DNA of 64,000 nucleotides, taken from positions 1 to 64,000 of the forward strand of contig NZ_JACDTZ010000001.1 of NCBI RefSeq assembly GCF_013978595.1, given 5' to 3'. A program made the position numbers and the translations under genes. This DNA comes from Corynebacterium haematomassiliense (GTDB lineage: Bacteria; Actinomycetota; Actinomycetes; Mycobacteriales; Mycobacteriaceae). Under the pieces are notes generated by a model, which did not search any database, had not been told where the DNA came from, and saw only the letters and a program-made list of their open reading frames with translations. Positions 17,248 to 26,182 of the stretch are shown here, one piece after another. Every line of letters starts with the position of its first letter. Position 1 is the stretch's first letter.

Positions 17248-17253
17248 TACGCT
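17248..17253 (+). promoter_or_regulatory. -10 (TACGCT) for leaderless doxX
   Basis: TACGCT, 7 nt, then the ATG at 17261, with no Shine-Dalgarno. It is the same geometry as at metG, tatD, ppk2 and others in this window. Confidence 0.6.
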
Positions 17254-17260
17254 AATCGGC

Positions 17261-17668
17261 ATGAATAGGCCCGCCGTCCGCGACTTCGCGCTGCTTGTGC
17301 TCCGGCTCGTGCTGGGCGCGGTGTTTGTGGCGCACGGCTACAACCACTGGTTTGAGATGGGCATGGCCGAAACTGGCCGCCAGTTCGCCGCCCTCGGGGT
17401 GCCGCAGCCGCAGCTTTCCGCCTACCTCACCGGCACCGTCGAGCTCATCGGCGGCGCGTTTTTAGCAGTGGGGCTCTTGACGACGATCACCGCGTCGCTC
17501 CTCGCCCTCCTCGTTTTAGCCGCCGGGTACTTCGTGCACCTGGACAACGGCTTTTTCATCGAGGCCGGGGGAGTGGAGTACACGCTCGTGCTCGCCGCCG
17601 CGCTGTTTATCATCACCGTCTTCGGCACCGGCCGCGTAAGCCTGGACGGGGTGCTCACGCGTGGTTAG
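17261..17668 (+). CDS. DoxX-family membrane protein
   Basis: The 135-residue protein has four TM segments and the DoxX N-terminal signature LVLRLVLGAVFVAHGYNHW, followed by GVPQPQLSAYLTGTVELIGG. In mycobacteria DoxX forms a membrane oxidoreductase complex with SodA and SseA, but those partners are not here, so only the family is assigned. Its stop overlaps the next gene (GTG at 17661) by 8 nt. Confidence 0.85.
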   Translation: MNRPAVRDFALLVLRLVLGAVFVAHGYNHWFEMGMAETGRQFAALGVPQPQLSAYLTGTVELIGGAFLAVGLLTTITASLLALLVLAAGYFVHLDNGFFIEAGGVEYTLVLAAALFIITVFGTGRVSLDGVLTRG

Positions 17669-18296
17669 CCACGAGGAGGTTCAAGCGGCGCTGTCTGCGC
17701 GCATCGACGGCGAGAAGGCTGAACTCGACGACGCCATCGTCGACGCCCACGTGTCCGGCTGCGCGGTGTGCCGCGCGTTTTTGGACCGTTCGCTGGCGCT
17801 GTCGGAGTCGCTCGGTGTTGACTCGGACGACGCGATGGCCCCGCCGCAGGACCTGTCCGCCGCGATTCTGGCAGGCGTGGACAACGAGTGGCGCCGCTTC
17901 GCCCGCCGCCGTGAGATCGGCATGGCCGTGGGGCGCCTGATGCTCGGCGCGATGGCCGTGGTGTGGGTGCTGTGGGCCGTGCGCCTGATCCTGTCCGGCG
18001 GGGAGGAGCCGGTGGTGGCGTCCGCGGCGTCCGTGCGCTTCGGAGTGGCGCTCGCGTTGGGCTTTACCGCCTGGCGGCCGCAGCAGATCCCGGGGGTGCT
18101 GCTCATCGTGGGCACGATGTTCACCTTCACCGTCGGCTTCGCCGTGCGCGACTTCGTGCTGGGGATGGGCCAGTTCGAGGCGGCGTCCGTACTTGTTCCG
18201 CTGCTGAGCTTGGTTGCGCTCGTGTGGACGTGGGTGGCCGACCGCGGCGGTGCCGTGCGTCGGGCGTGGCAGCTCTTAGATGCCCGTCCGTACTAG
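17661..18296 (+). CDS. Membrane protein with zf-HC2 (ZAS-like) zinc-finger head
   Basis: The 211-residue protein has a cytoplasmic N-terminal head with a His4 near the start and HVSGCAVC (H-x3-C-x2-C), the anti-sigma zinc motif of ZAS/zf-HC2 proteins. About four TM segments follow (residues 88-200). Anti-sigma factors of this type bind an ECF sigma factor, but no sigma gene is within the window. It overlaps doxX by 8 nt, so the two are translationally coupled and possibly redox-linked. Function beyond the motif is inference. Confidence 0.68.
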   Translation: MVSHEEVQAALSARIDGEKAELDDAIVDAHVSGCAVCRAFLDRSLALSESLGVDSDDAMAPPQDLSAAILAGVDNEWRRFARRREIGMAVGRLMLGAMAVVWVLWAVRLILSGGEEPVVASAASVRFGVALALGFTAWRPQQIPGVLLIVGTMFTFTVGFAVRDFVLGMGQFEAASVLVPLLSLVALVWTWVADRGGAVRRAWQLLDARPY

Positions 18297-18383
18297 GGCA
18301 GGTGTGGAGCTGGGGTAGCAGTCGAAAGCGATGGCTCTGACATATTCCGCAGGCGCTTCGAGCTGACCTGGGGCGGAGCGCGT

Positions 18384-18416
18384 CGCCTGACAGATTCCGC
18401 CAGAAAGTGTCAGGCG
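18384..18416. terminator. Stem-loop between convergent genes
   Basis: CGCCTGACA (18384-18392) and TGTCAGGCG (18408-18416) form a perfect 9-bp stem with a 15-nt loop. There is no T run. The intergenic stretch 18297-18475 also holds a degenerate partial repeat of the same sequence (CTGACATATTCCGC near 18337 versus CTGACAGATTCCGC near 18388). It is probably a bidirectional transcription stop or a decayed repeat element. Confidence 0.5.
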
Positions 18417-18475
18417 CGGGCCCCGGGGGAACGACGCCGGTGCCGAAAACTGGGCCAGGTTTCCAACTAGCCGGG

Positions 18476-20122
18476 CTACTTCCAGCTGGGTAGCCACATG
18501 ATGGACTCGTACCAGGTGTCCGGGATCTTGAAGCCGTAGAAGATGGGCGACCAGTAGATGAAGCTGGCCACCACCAGCGCGATGTAGACCACGGCGGCGA
18601 GCTGGCCCCAGCGCAGCTCGAAGCCCGCGACCTTGTTCACCCAGGACCACGTCACAGCCCCGCCCTTCTTGGCCAGGTTGCCTAACGCCAAGGCCAGCAG
18701 CACCGCGGTGAACGGCACCAGGGCGGTGGCGTAGAAGAAGTACATCTGGCGGTCGAAAGCAGCCAGCCACGGCAGGAAGCCAGCGGCAAACGCGATCACC
18801 GGCACGATGACGCGGAAGTCCTTGCGGGTCAGCCACACCCAGCACGCCCACAGCAGCACCGGCACGGTCAGCCACCAGATGGCGGGGGTGCCGAACATGT
18901 AGATCATCTCGCGGCACTTGCCGTCGCCGGATGCGATGGAGCATTCAAGGTCGGTGGCGGAGTAGTACAGGATCGGACGTGCCGAGACCAACCAGGCCCA
19001 TGGCTTGGAGTCCCAGGGGTGGGAGTGGCCGGAGGACGACGTCAGCGAGGCGTGGAAGTTCAGCACCGAGAAGTGGTAGTAGAACCAGCCGGCGATCGGC
19101 TCGGGCAGGTTAGCCAGCCAGGGCCAGTCGGAGCCGGCGATGGTGCCGTCGGAAAGCGAGTGACGGTACACGGAGGTCTCGGAGGCGAACCAGGCGCGCC
19201 AGGACCACAGGTACAGCACGGCGGGGATGAGCACGATGGAGGCGAGCGCCGACGGGACGTCGCGAAGCAGGGTGCCCGAAATCGGCTTCTCCACGCCGTA
19301 GCGGCGGCGCAGGAACAGGTCCCAGAACGACGACAGTAGGCCGAAGAACATGATGTAGTACAGGCCGTTCCACTTCACGGACAGCGTCAGGCCGAGCAGC
19401 ACGCCGGTGGCGAAGCGCCACCAACGGAACCCCATGCGCGGGCCGAAGGGGCCGGTGCCCTCGAGCTTGCCGGCCAGCCACGCGTCGTGCCAGCGGTGGT
19501 GCACCTGGCGCATGTCGCCGGCCAGCGTCCACGCCGCCATCACCACGAACAGCACCTGGAAGACGTCGAGCATGCCGAATTTGGCGGAGACGAGCAGGAC
19601 GCCGTCGAAAAGCGCGATGATGCCCGCGAGGATCGCGATGTTGGTGGACTGGCTCACGCGCCGCGCGAGCAGGAACACGAACACGATCACGGCGGTACCG
19701 AACAGGCCGGTCATCAGACGCCAGCCCAGCGGGGAGTAGCCAAAGATGATCTCGCCGAGCGCGAGTAGCTGCTTGCCCAGCGGCGGGTGAACGACCAGGC
19801 CGTAGCCGGGGTTGGACTCGATGCCGCCTAAGACCGGGTTGAACCAGCTTTCCACCATGTCCCAGGCTTGCGGGACGTAGTGCTTCTCGTCGAAGACGGG
19901 GGTGCCGGAGCTGGTCGGCTGCACCAGGCCGATGAACCTGGTGAGCAGCGCCAGCACACCGATGACGGAGGCGGCGATGGTGTCGCGGCGCGTCCACGGC
20001 ACCGTCACGGGTGCCTCGGGCGCAGGCTGGGCGGGCCGCAGGGAACGCGTCGTCTCTGGCGCCGTTGCGTCGGCGCTAGGTGGCGGTCCGGCGGGGTTCG
20101 GGGTGCTCGCGATAGTGGTCAC
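18476..20122 (-). CDS. pmt: Protein O-mannosyltransferase (GT39)
   Basis: The polytopic protein is about 548 residues with a Pro/Ala-rich cytoplasmic head and at least 10 TM segments. PMT signatures are the first loop acidic motif PVFDEKHYVPQAWDM and VVHPPLGKQLLALGE, with SVKWNGLYYIMFFGL and SSSGHSHPWDSKPWAW later. It transfers mannose from polyprenyl-phosphomannose to Ser/Thr of exported proteins such as Rpf2. The start is GTG at 20122 instead of the longer frame to 20182, because TAATAT lies 8 nt before it and the upstream region is shared with the divergent rsmI promoter. Confidence 0.9.
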   Translation of the reverse strand: MTTIASTPNPAGPPPSADATAPETTRSLRPAQPAPEAPVTVPWTRRDTIAASVIGVLALLTRFIGLVQPTSSGTPVFDEKHYVPQAWDMVESWFNPVLGGIESNPGYGLVVHPPLGKQLLALGEIIFGYSPLGWRLMTGLFGTAVIVFVFLLARRVSQSTNIAILAGIIALFDGVLLVSAKFGMLDVFQVLFVVMAAWTLAGDMRQVHHRWHDAWLAGKLEGTGPFGPRMGFRWWRFATGVLLGLTLSVKWNGLYYIMFFGLLSSFWDLFLRRRYGVEKPISGTLLRDVPSALASIVLIPAVLYLWSWRAWFASETSVYRHSLSDGTIAGSDWPWLANLPEPIAGWFYYHFSVLNFHASLTSSSGHSHPWDSKPWAWLVSARPILYYSATDLECSIASGDGKCREMIYMFGTPAIWWLTVPVLLWACWVWLTRKDFRVIVPVIAFAAGFLPWLAAFDRQMYFFYATALVPFTAVLLALALGNLAKKGGAVTWSWVNKVAGFELRWGQLAAVVYIALVVASFIYWSPIFYGFKIPDTWYESIMWLPSWK

Positions 20123-20130
20123 GACGGAAG

Positions 20131-20136
20131 ATATTA
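20131..20136 (-). promoter_or_regulatory. -10 (TAATAT) for leaderless pmt
   Basis: On the minus strand TAATAT is followed by 8 nt and the GTG start of pmt. Together with TATGCT at 20149-20154 on the plus strand it makes a compact divergent promoter of about 40 bp between pmt and rsmI. Confidence 0.55.
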
Positions 20137-20148
20137 GCGCCTTACGCG

Positions 20149-20154
20149 TATGCT
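20149..20154 (+). promoter_or_regulatory. -10 (TATGCT) for rsmI
   Basis: TATGCT lies 8 nt before the rsmI ATG (20163). A weak CGAGG could serve as ribosome site, but the spacing suits a leaderless mRNA. Confidence 0.5.
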
Positions 20155-20162
20155 CCCGAGGT

Positions 20163-21023
20163 ATGTCCGCCGAGCAAGACAACCTGACTCAGAACCTCCC
20201 GGCCGGAGTTGTACTCGCGGCCACCCCGCTCGGCAACGTCGCGGACGCCTCGCCCCGGCTTGCGCAGGCGCTCGCCACGGCGGATGTGATCGCAGCGGAG
20301 GACACCCGGCGCACGCGCGCCCTTGCCGCAGCGCTCGGCGTGGAAATCACCGGCCGCGTGGTGTCCAACTTCGACCACAACGAGGAATCCCGGGCGCGGG
20401 AGCTTCTCGACGCCGCACGCGCCGGCACCGTACTCGTCGTCACCGACGCCGGCATGCCGCTGGTGTCCGACCCCGGCCACTCCATCGTCGCCGCCGCCCA
20501 CGACGCCGGCATCCCGGTCACCTGCATCCCGGGCCCGTCCGCGGTGACCACGGCGCTGGCGCTGTCCGGGCTCAACGTGGGCCACTTCATCTTTGACGGT
20601 TTCGCGCCCCGCAAGGCCGGCGCGCGCCGGGCGTGGCTGGAAACACTCGTGCATGAGCGCCGCGCGGTGTGCTGCTTCGAGTCGCCGCACCGCATCGAGC
20701 AGTTGCTTGCCGACGCCGCGGACGTCCTCGGCGCCGAACGCCGTGCTGCCGTGTGCCGCGAGCTGACCAAAACCTACGAGGAGGTCAAGCGCGGCACGCT
20801 GGGGGAGCTCGCCGAGTGGGCGGCCGGCGGCGTGCGAGGGGAGATCACGCTGGTGATCGAAGGCGGCACCGGGCAGCAGGCCGAACCCGAGGACTTAGTC
20901 GGTCTGGTGCTGGAGCTGGTCGACGGCGGCCAGCGCATGAAAGACGCCGCGAAACAGGTGGCGAAGCAGCACGGAGTGAAGGTCGGAGACCTCTACGATG
21001 CCGCGTTGGATGCGCGAAGCTGA
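20163..21023 (+). CDS. rsmI: 16S rRNA (cytidine-1402-2'-O)-methyltransferase
   Basis: The 286-residue SAM-dependent enzyme is of the tetrapyrrole-methylase fold. Motifs: ATPLGNVADASPR at the N-terminus, AAEDTRRTRALAAAL, FDHNEESRARELL, VTDAGMPLVSDPGHSIV (SAM site) and IPGPSAVTTALALSGL. It 2'-O-methylates C1402 in the decoding centre. The upstream in-frame extension in the pmt head region is a shadow frame. The ATG at 20163 matches the family start. Confidence 0.92.
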   Translation: MSAEQDNLTQNLPAGVVLAATPLGNVADASPRLAQALATADVIAAEDTRRTRALAAALGVEITGRVVSNFDHNEESRARELLDAARAGTVLVVTDAGMPLVSDPGHSIVAAAHDAGIPVTCIPGPSAVTTALALSGLNVGHFIFDGFAPRKAGARRAWLETLVHERRAVCCFESPHRIEQLLADAADVLGAERRAAVCRELTKTYEEVKRGTLGELAEWAAGGVRGEITLVIEGGTGQQAEPEDLVGLVLELVDGGQRMKDAAKQVAKQHGVKVGDLYDAALDARS

Positions 21024-21024
21024 C

Positions 21025-21036
21025 GTCGATAAGCAA
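21025..21036 (+). repeat. GTCGATARGCAA motif, non-coding copy
   Basis: GTCGATAAGCAA directly follows the rsmI stop. Identical or R-variant 12-mers occur at 4576-4587 (+), 10939-10950 (-), 13860-13871 (+), 25919-25930 (+) and 61849-61860 (+). The 10-mer GTCGATAAGC occurs in addition at 10614 (+), 14741-14750 (-), 34980-34989 (-), 52332-52341 (-), 61691-61700 (-) and 63068 (+). Function unknown. Confidence 0.6.
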
Positions 21037-21126
21037 AAGTTCCCCGCGCGGGCTAGCACAATGGTGTGATCTGCGCTAGCCTGCTTGGGTTCTAGTAAAA
21101 CCCTGAAAATTTGCGAGGAGAACTCT

Positions 21127-22932
21127 ATGTCTCAGCGTGATCTCCAAAGGGATCCCCACGATCCCGACGTGGAGCCGCGGAGTACGGATCCCATTAAGAC
21201 TGAAGACACTTCCGCAGTCGGCGAAATCGCCGCGCTGCTGCGCGCCGACCGCGACGGCGTGCAACCCAACTACACCGACCCTGAGGAACGCGTCGAGAGC
21301 CAAGCCGACGCAGAAGACGCCCCGATCAACTGGGGCATCGTCATTCCTCTCGCGGTGGTTGTCGCGGCAATTGTCGGCTGGGGCCTGGCTGCCCCCGACA
21401 ACTTCTCTAACTTTGCGGACGCCGCGTTCGGCTGGGTCATCGACAACCTCGGCTGGGCCTTCGTCCTCGGCGGCACCATCTTCGTCGCCTTCGTCATCGT
21501 GATCGCCTTGTCGAACTTCGGCACCATCCGCCTCGGCACCGCCGACGAGCGCCCCGAGTTCAAAACAACCTCGTGGATCGCCATGATGTTCGCCGCCGGC
21601 ATGGGCATCGGCCTGATGTTCTACGGCGCGGCTGAGCCGCTGGCGATGTACCTCGACGGCGTGCCGGGCCACGACGAGCACGAGGTCGGCACCGCGATGG
21701 CGCAGACCATGTTCCACTGGACGCTGCACCCGTGGGCCGTCTACGCCATCATCGGCCTGGCTATCGCGTACTCGACGTTCCGCCTCGGCCGCAAGCAGCT
21801 GCTGTCCAGCGCGTTCATCCCGCTAATTGGTGAGAAAGCTGCCAACGGCTGGCCGGGCAAGCTCATCGACGCCTTCGCCGTGTTCGCCACCATCTTCGGC
21901 ACCGCCTGCTCCCTGGGCCTGGGCGCGCTGCAGATCAGCTCCGGCCTGGAGGCCTCCGGCTTCGTGGACAACCCGTCCACCAAGCTGATCATCGGCATCG
22001 TGGCTGTGCTCACCCTGGCATTCCTGCTGTCGGCGATGTCGGGCGTGTCCAAGGGCATCCAGTGGCTGTCCAACGCGAACATGGTCGTCGCCGCGATCCT
22101 GGCGATCTTCGTGTTCGTCTTCGGCCCGACCGTCGCGCAGCTGAACATGCTGCCGACCGCCGTGGGCAGCTACCTGCAGAACTTCTTCGAAATGGCCGCC
22201 CGCACCGCCGAGAGCTCCGACGGCCAGGCCGGCGAGTTCCTCTCCGGCTGGACCATCTTCTACTGGGCATGGTGGATCTCCTGGTCCCCGTTCGTGGGCA
22301 CCTTCCTGGCGCGCATTTCCCGCGGCCGCACCGTGCGCGAGTTCTGCCTCGGCGTGATGCTGGTTCCGGCTGGCCTGTCCACCGTGTGGTTCGCCATCTT
22401 CGGCGGCACGGCCATCAAGATGGAGCAGGCTGGCGAGTCCATCGTCGGCGACGGCTCCAACGAGGAGCAGCTGTTCAACCTGCTGCACGCCCTGCCGGGC
22501 GGCTACGTCATGGGCGTGTTCGCCCTGATCCTTCTGGGCACCTTCTTCATCACCTCCGCGGACTCCGCGTCGACGGTGATGGCGTCCATGACCCAGTCCG
22601 GCAAGACCGAGGCGAAGCCGTGGCTCGCCGCAATGTGGGGCCTGGCCACCGCGTTCGTCGGCCTGACGCTGCTGATCTCCGGCGGCTCGGACGCGCTGAA
22701 CTCGCTGCAGTCCGTGACCATCGTGGCCGCCACGCCGTTCCTGTTCATCCTGATCGCTCTGATGTTCGCGATTGTCAAGGACATGTCCAACGACACGATC
22801 TACCTGGACAAGAAGGAACAGGAGCGCTTCGCCCGCCAGCTGGCCATCGAGCGTCGCATGCACCGCGACCAGCAGCAGCTGGAAGCCCGCAAGGCGCAGG
22901 TCAAGGGGATGCTCAAACCGCGTTCCCACTAG
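21127..22932 (+). CDS. betP: BetP, BCCT-family osmosensing glycine betaine transporter
   Basis: The 601-residue protein has an acidic N-terminal domain (1-68), 12 TM segments and a basic C-terminal helix ([20 protein letters not shown] region), the osmosensor arrangement of C. glutamicum BetP. Diagnostic motifs are the unwound TM3 stretch [17 protein letters not shown] (156-171) and the aromatic TM8 box [20 protein letters not shown]. It imports glycine betaine with 2 Na+ under hyperosmotic stress. ATG at 21127 follows GCGAGGAG. A GCTAGC inverted repeat (21052-21057/21075-21080) lies upstream. MtrA control of betP is known in C. glutamicum but was not tested here. Confidence 0.9.
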   Translation: MSQRDLQRDPHDPDVEPRSTDPIKTEDTSAVGEIAALLRADRDGVQPNYTDPEERVESQADAEDAPINWGIVIPLAVVVAAIVGWGLAAPDNFSNFADAAFGWVIDNLGWAFVLGGTIFVAFVIVIALSNFGTIRLGTADERPEFKTTSWIAMMFAAGMGIGLMFYGAAEPLAMYLDGVPGHDEHEVGTAMAQTMFHWTLHPWAVYAIIGLAIAYSTFRLGRKQLLSSAFIPLIGEKAANGWPGKLIDAFAVFATIFGTACSLGLGALQISSGLEASGFVDNPSTKLIIGIVAVLTLAFLLSAMSGVSKGIQWLSNANMVVAAILAIFVFVFGPTVAQLNMLPTAVGSYLQNFFEMAARTAESSDGQAGEFLSGWTIFYWAWWISWSPFVGTFLARISRGRTVREFCLGVMLVPAGLSTVWFAIFGGTAIKMEQAGESIVGDGSNEEQLFNLLHALPGGYVMGVFALILLGTFFITSADSASTVMASMTQSGKTEAKPWLAAMWGLATAFVGLTLLISGGSDALNSLQSVTIVAATPFLFILIALMFAIVKDMSNDTIYLDKKEQERFARQLAIERRMHRDQQQLEARKAQVKGMLKPRSH

Positions 22933-22963
22933 GGGCGTTTGCTTGACGACGCACCTTCGGTTG

Positions 22964-22999
22964 TGCCCCGCTCGAGCAGTGCAGTGCTTAGGCGGGGCA
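22964..22999 (+). terminator. Stem-loop between betP and metG
   Basis: TGCCCCGC (22964-22971) pairs with GCGGGGCA (22992-22999), an 8-bp perfect stem with a 20-nt loop. No T run follows. It ends 5 nt before the metG -10 element, so it may terminate betP transcripts or affect metG initiation. Confidence 0.45.
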
Positions 23000-23004
23000 T
23001 AACT

Positions 23005-23010
23005 TATGCT
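23005..23010 (+). promoter_or_regulatory. -10 (TATGCT) for leaderless metG
   Basis: TATGCT, 7 nt, ATG at 23018. The upstream in-frame ATG at 23006 lies inside this hexamer, so 23018 is taken as the true start. Confidence 0.65.
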
Positions 23011-23017
23011 GAGAGCC

Positions 23018-24862
23018 ATGACTTCTTCCGAGACCAACAACAACGTTCTTGTGTGCGTTGCGTGGCCGTACGCCAACGGCCCGCGCCATATCGGCCACGT
23101 CGCAGGCTTCGGCGTGCCCTCCGACGTCTTCGCCCGCTACCAGCGAATGTCCGGCAAGAACGTGCTCATGGTCTCCGGCACCGACGAGCACGGCACCCCG
23201 CTGCTCGTGCAGGCCGACAAAGAAGGCGTGACCGTCAAGGAGCTGGCGGACCGCTACAACAAGCAGATCGTCGAAGACCTGGCGGGCCTGGGCCTGTCCT
23301 ACGACCTGTTCACCCGCACCACCACCCGCAACCACTACACCGTGGTGCAGGAGCTGTTCCGCGGGCTGAACGAGAACGGGTACATGATCCGCGAGACCAC
23401 CCAGGGCGCGATCTCCCCGTCGACGGGCCGCACGCTGCCGGACCGCTACATCGAGGGCACCTGCCCGATCTGCGGCGCCACCGACGCCCGCGGCGACCAG
23501 TGCGACACCTGCGGCAACCAGCTCGACCCGGCGGACCTGATCAACCCGGTGTCCAAGATCAACGGCGAGACGCCGAAGTTCATCGAGACCGAGCACTTCA
23601 TGCTCGACCTGCCCGCGCTGCACGACGCGCTGGAGCAGTGGCTTTCCACCCGCCAAGAGTGGCGCCCGAACGTGCTGAAATTCTCCCTGAACCTGCTCGA
23701 AGACATGCGCCCGCGTGCGATGACCCGCGACATCGACTGGGGCATCCCGATCCCGGTGGAGGACTGGCAGGACAACCCGTCGAAGAAGCTCTACGTCTGG
23801 TTCGACGCGGTGGTGGGCTACCTGTCCGCGTCCATTGAGTGGGCTCACCGCTCCGGCAACCCGGAGGCCTGGAAGGGCTTCTGGCAGGACCCGGCCACCG
23901 AGGGCTACTACTTCATGGGCAAGGACAACATCACCTTCCACTCCCAGATCTGGCCGGCGGAGCTCCTCGGCTACGCGGGCAAGGGCGCCAAGGGCGGCGC
24001 TGCCGGCGAGCTCGGCGAGCTGAACCTGCCCACCGAGGTCGTCTCGTCCGAGTTCCTGACCATGTCCGGCTCCAAGTTCTCCTCGTCCAAGGGCGTGGTC
24101 ATCTACGTCAAGGACTTCCTTTCGGAGTTCGGCCCGGACCCGCTGCGCTACTTCATCGCCGTCGCCGGCCCGGAGAACAACGACACGGACTTCACCTGGG
24201 ACGAGTTCGTGCGCCGCGTGAACAACGAGCTGGCCAACGGCTGGGGCAACCTGGTCAACCGCACCGTGTCCATGGCGCACAAGAACTTCGGCCAGGTCCC
24301 GGCACCCGGCCCGCTCGAAGCGTCCGACGAGCGCATCCTGAACCTCGCGGCCGAAACCTTCACCACCGCCGGCGAGGAGCTGGGCAAGGCCCACTTCAAG
24401 TCCGCGATCACGAAGATCATGCACGTCGTCGGCGAGGCCAACGCCTACATCGCGGAGCAGGAGCCGTGGAAGCTGGCCAAGGACGACACCCAGCGTGAGC
24501 GCCTGGCCACCGTGCTGTGGACCGCGCTGCAGGTCGTCTCCGACTGCAACGCCATGCTCACCCCGTTTTTGCCGCACACCGCGCAGAAGGTCCACGAGAC
24601 GCTGGGCCGCACCGGCATCTGGGCCGCCGAGCCACGCGTCGAGGAGTTCGTGGACGACGAGGAGTTCAACCTCGTCGGCGTCGGCCTGCCGGAAAAGGGC
24701 CAGACCTACCTGACCATCACCGGCGACTACTCGCAGCAGCAGGCCGTGTGGCAGCGCGTGGACGTCACCCCGGGCACGGAGCTGTCCAAGCCGCAGCCGC
24801 TGATTGCCAAGCTGGACCCGGAGCTCGGCGAGACCGGCCCGGAGTGGGCGCCGGTGCAGTAG
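23018..24862 (+). CDS. metG: Methionyl-tRNA synthetase
   Basis: The 614-residue class I synthetase has the HIGH-type motif [26 protein letters not shown], a single zinc knuckle [18 protein letters not shown], the KMSKS variant KFSSSKG, and the anticodon-binding helical domain with [13 protein letters not shown]. It charges tRNA-Met. There is no C-terminal tRNA-binding (EMAP-like) domain, as usual for actinobacteria. The start is set by the leaderless -10 at 23005-23010. Confidence 0.95.
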   Translation: MTSSETNNNVLVCVAWPYANGPRHIGHVAGFGVPSDVFARYQRMSGKNVLMVSGTDEHGTPLLVQADKEGVTVKELADRYNKQIVEDLAGLGLSYDLFTRTTTRNHYTVVQELFRGLNENGYMIRETTQGAISPSTGRTLPDRYIEGTCPICGATDARGDQCDTCGNQLDPADLINPVSKINGETPKFIETEHFMLDLPALHDALEQWLSTRQEWRPNVLKFSLNLLEDMRPRAMTRDIDWGIPIPVEDWQDNPSKKLYVWFDAVVGYLSASIEWAHRSGNPEAWKGFWQDPATEGYYFMGKDNITFHSQIWPAELLGYAGKGAKGGAAGELGELNLPTEVVSSEFLTMSGSKFSSSKGVVIYVKDFLSEFGPDPLRYFIAVAGPENNDTDFTWDEFVRRVNNELANGWGNLVNRTVSMAHKNFGQVPAPGPLEASDERILNLAAETFTTAGEELGKAHFKSAITKIMHVVGEANAYIAEQEPWKLAKDDTQRERLATVLWTALQVVSDCNAMLTPFLPHTAQKVHETLGRTGIWAAEPRVEEFVDDEEFNLVGVGLPEKGQTYLTITGDYSQQQAVWQRVDVTPGTELSKPQPLIAKLDPELGETGPEWAPVQ

Positions 24863-24869
24863 GCCGCGG

Positions 24870-25781
24870 CTACAGCTGCTCGCCGAGCCACGCCCTGGCC
24901 GAAGCGAGCATGGCCTTGACCACCGGCACGTCGAACGCCCACAGCTCGATCGCGTGCGGCGCGCCCTCGACGATCTCGAGCTGGGCGGGCACGCCGGCGT
25001 CGCGAAGCCTCCGGGTGTAGGCGCAGATCTCCTCGTAGAACAGCTCGATGTCGCCGGTGGACAGCCACGCAGGGGGAAGGCCCGACAGGTCGGCGCGCCG
25101 GGCGGGGACGGCGTACTCGGGCACCGTCTCCAACCCGGGCGCCTGGCCCAGGTAGGACGCCCAGGCGTAGCGGGTCTGCGCGTTGTTGGCCACGGGCCGG
25201 TCCCGAGGCAGGTCGCGCCTCCGGTCGGCGGTGGGGCGGTCGTCCAGCATGGGGCAGAACAGCCACTGGGCGCGCGGCAGCGGTCCGTGCTCGTCGTAAA
25301 GCCGCTGGCACGCCGCGGCGGCCAACCCGCCGCCGGCGCTTTCGCCGCCGATGGCGAACGGTTCGCCGAACTCGTCCGCGCGGGTGTGCATCCACGCCCA
25401 CGTCTCCAGCGCGGCATCCAGGCCGGCGGGGAAGGGGTGCGCAGGCGAGAGCGGGTAGCGCGGGGCCACCACGGTCACGCCCACCTCGGCGGCGGTGTTC
25501 GCGCACAGCGGCCCGTCCTGGGCGGGGTGGCCGATGATGTGGCCGCCGCCGTGCAGCCACAACAGCGCGCCCTTCGGGTTGCGCGGCCGGAAGACGAGGG
25601 TGCGCCCGTGCCGGATCAGCTCCACACCCTCGCGCCGGGGAATGGGAAAGAGCGTCTGGCCGTGGCTGGTGAGCCAGCGCGTCGCTCTCAGCTGCACCGG
25701 CGGGTGGGGGATCAGCCGCGCGCGTCTGCGCAACTCCGGCCGCACGAGCGGCATGATCGATTCCGGCATACGAGCAGTCAT
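24870..25781 (-). CDS. Alpha/beta hydrolase of the HSL family
   Basis: The protein has 303 residues. The oxyanion motif HGGGHIIG and the nucleophile elbow GGESAGGG (GxSxG) mark the hormone-sensitive-lipase family. Asp in STGDIELF and His in GAPHAIELW complete a plausible triad. Probable carboxylesterase on short acyl esters, natural substrate unknown. The ATG at 25779-25781 overlaps the stop of the gene upstream on the same strand (ATGA), so they are coupled. The long frame beyond 25781 is a shadow. Confidence 0.82.
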   Translation of the reverse strand: MTARMPESIMPLVRPELRRRARLIPHPPVQLRATRWLTSHGQTLFPIPRREGVELIRHGRTLVFRPRNPKGALLWLHGGGHIIGHPAQDGPLCANTAAEVGVTVVAPRYPLSPAHPFPAGLDAALETWAWMHTRADEFGEPFAIGGESAGGGLAAAACQRLYDEHGPLPRAQWLFCPMLDDRPTADRRRDLPRDRPVANNAQTRYAWASYLGQAPGLETVPEYAVPARRADLSGLPPAWLSTGDIELFYEEICAYTRRLRDAGVPAQLEIVEGAPHAIELWAFDVPVVKAMLASARAWLGEQL

Positions 25782-26170
25782 AGGAACTGCCCGAGGAACT
25801 TGGTCAGCGTGCCGGGTTCCTCGTCCTCGAAGCGCTGGTCCACCACAACTAGCGGGGCGGTGTATTTTTCGCTGGCGCTGCCGACGTCTTTGGCGACGAC
25901 GAGGTCGGTGCCGTAGTCGTCGATAAGCAATTGCCACTTGTACCCCTCGCGCACGAGCGCCTGGCCGAGCGCGGTGCCGAAAAGGCGCGCGGTGTCGCCG
26001 CGGGGGAAGCTGCGGCGCACGTCCGCGGGAAGGGCGAGGTAGTCCGCGAGTTCGGCCTCGAAAGACTCCGCGATGTCGGCGGGCGAGCCGTTGATGCCGC
26101 GGCCGGCGGCTTCGGCCAGGTCGGCCTCGATTTGGGTCTGGGTGGCTGAGTCGATGTCTTCAAATGCCAT
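25778..26170 (-). CDS. Small acidic cytoplasmic protein (DUF3806-like)
   Basis: The protein has 130 residues without TM or signal. It contains DTARLFGTALGQALVREGYK followed by WQLLIDDYGTDLVV, a pattern I associate with DUF3806 proteins of unknown function. The assignment is from memory and tentative. It starts at the ATG at 26168-26170, whose last base is also the first base of the tatD -10 hexamer on the other strand, and it is coupled (ATGA) to the downstream esterase. Confidence 0.6.
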   Translation of the reverse strand: MAFEDIDSATQTQIEADLAEAAGRGINGSPADIAESFEAELADYLALPADVRRSFPRGDTARLFGTALGQALVREGYKWQLLIDDYGTDLVVAKDVGSASEKYTAPLVVVDQRFEDEEPGTLTKFLGQFL

Positions 26171-26175
26171 AGGGT
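26170..26175 (+). promoter_or_regulatory. -10 (TAGGGT) for leaderless tatD
   Basis: TAGGGT, 7 nt, ATG at 26183. The hexamer overlaps the start codon of the divergent gene, so transcription of the two is likely to interfere. Confidence 0.55.
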
Positions 26176-26182
26176 GCATCGT

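Noticed and set aside
22988..25417. Minus-strand open frame of 809 codons opposite metG
   Set aside because: Lies almost wholly antisense to a clear MetRS and the esterase. Its translation is low-complexity Arg/Val/Gly/Leu-rich, typical of shadow frames in high-GC DNA, with no family motif.
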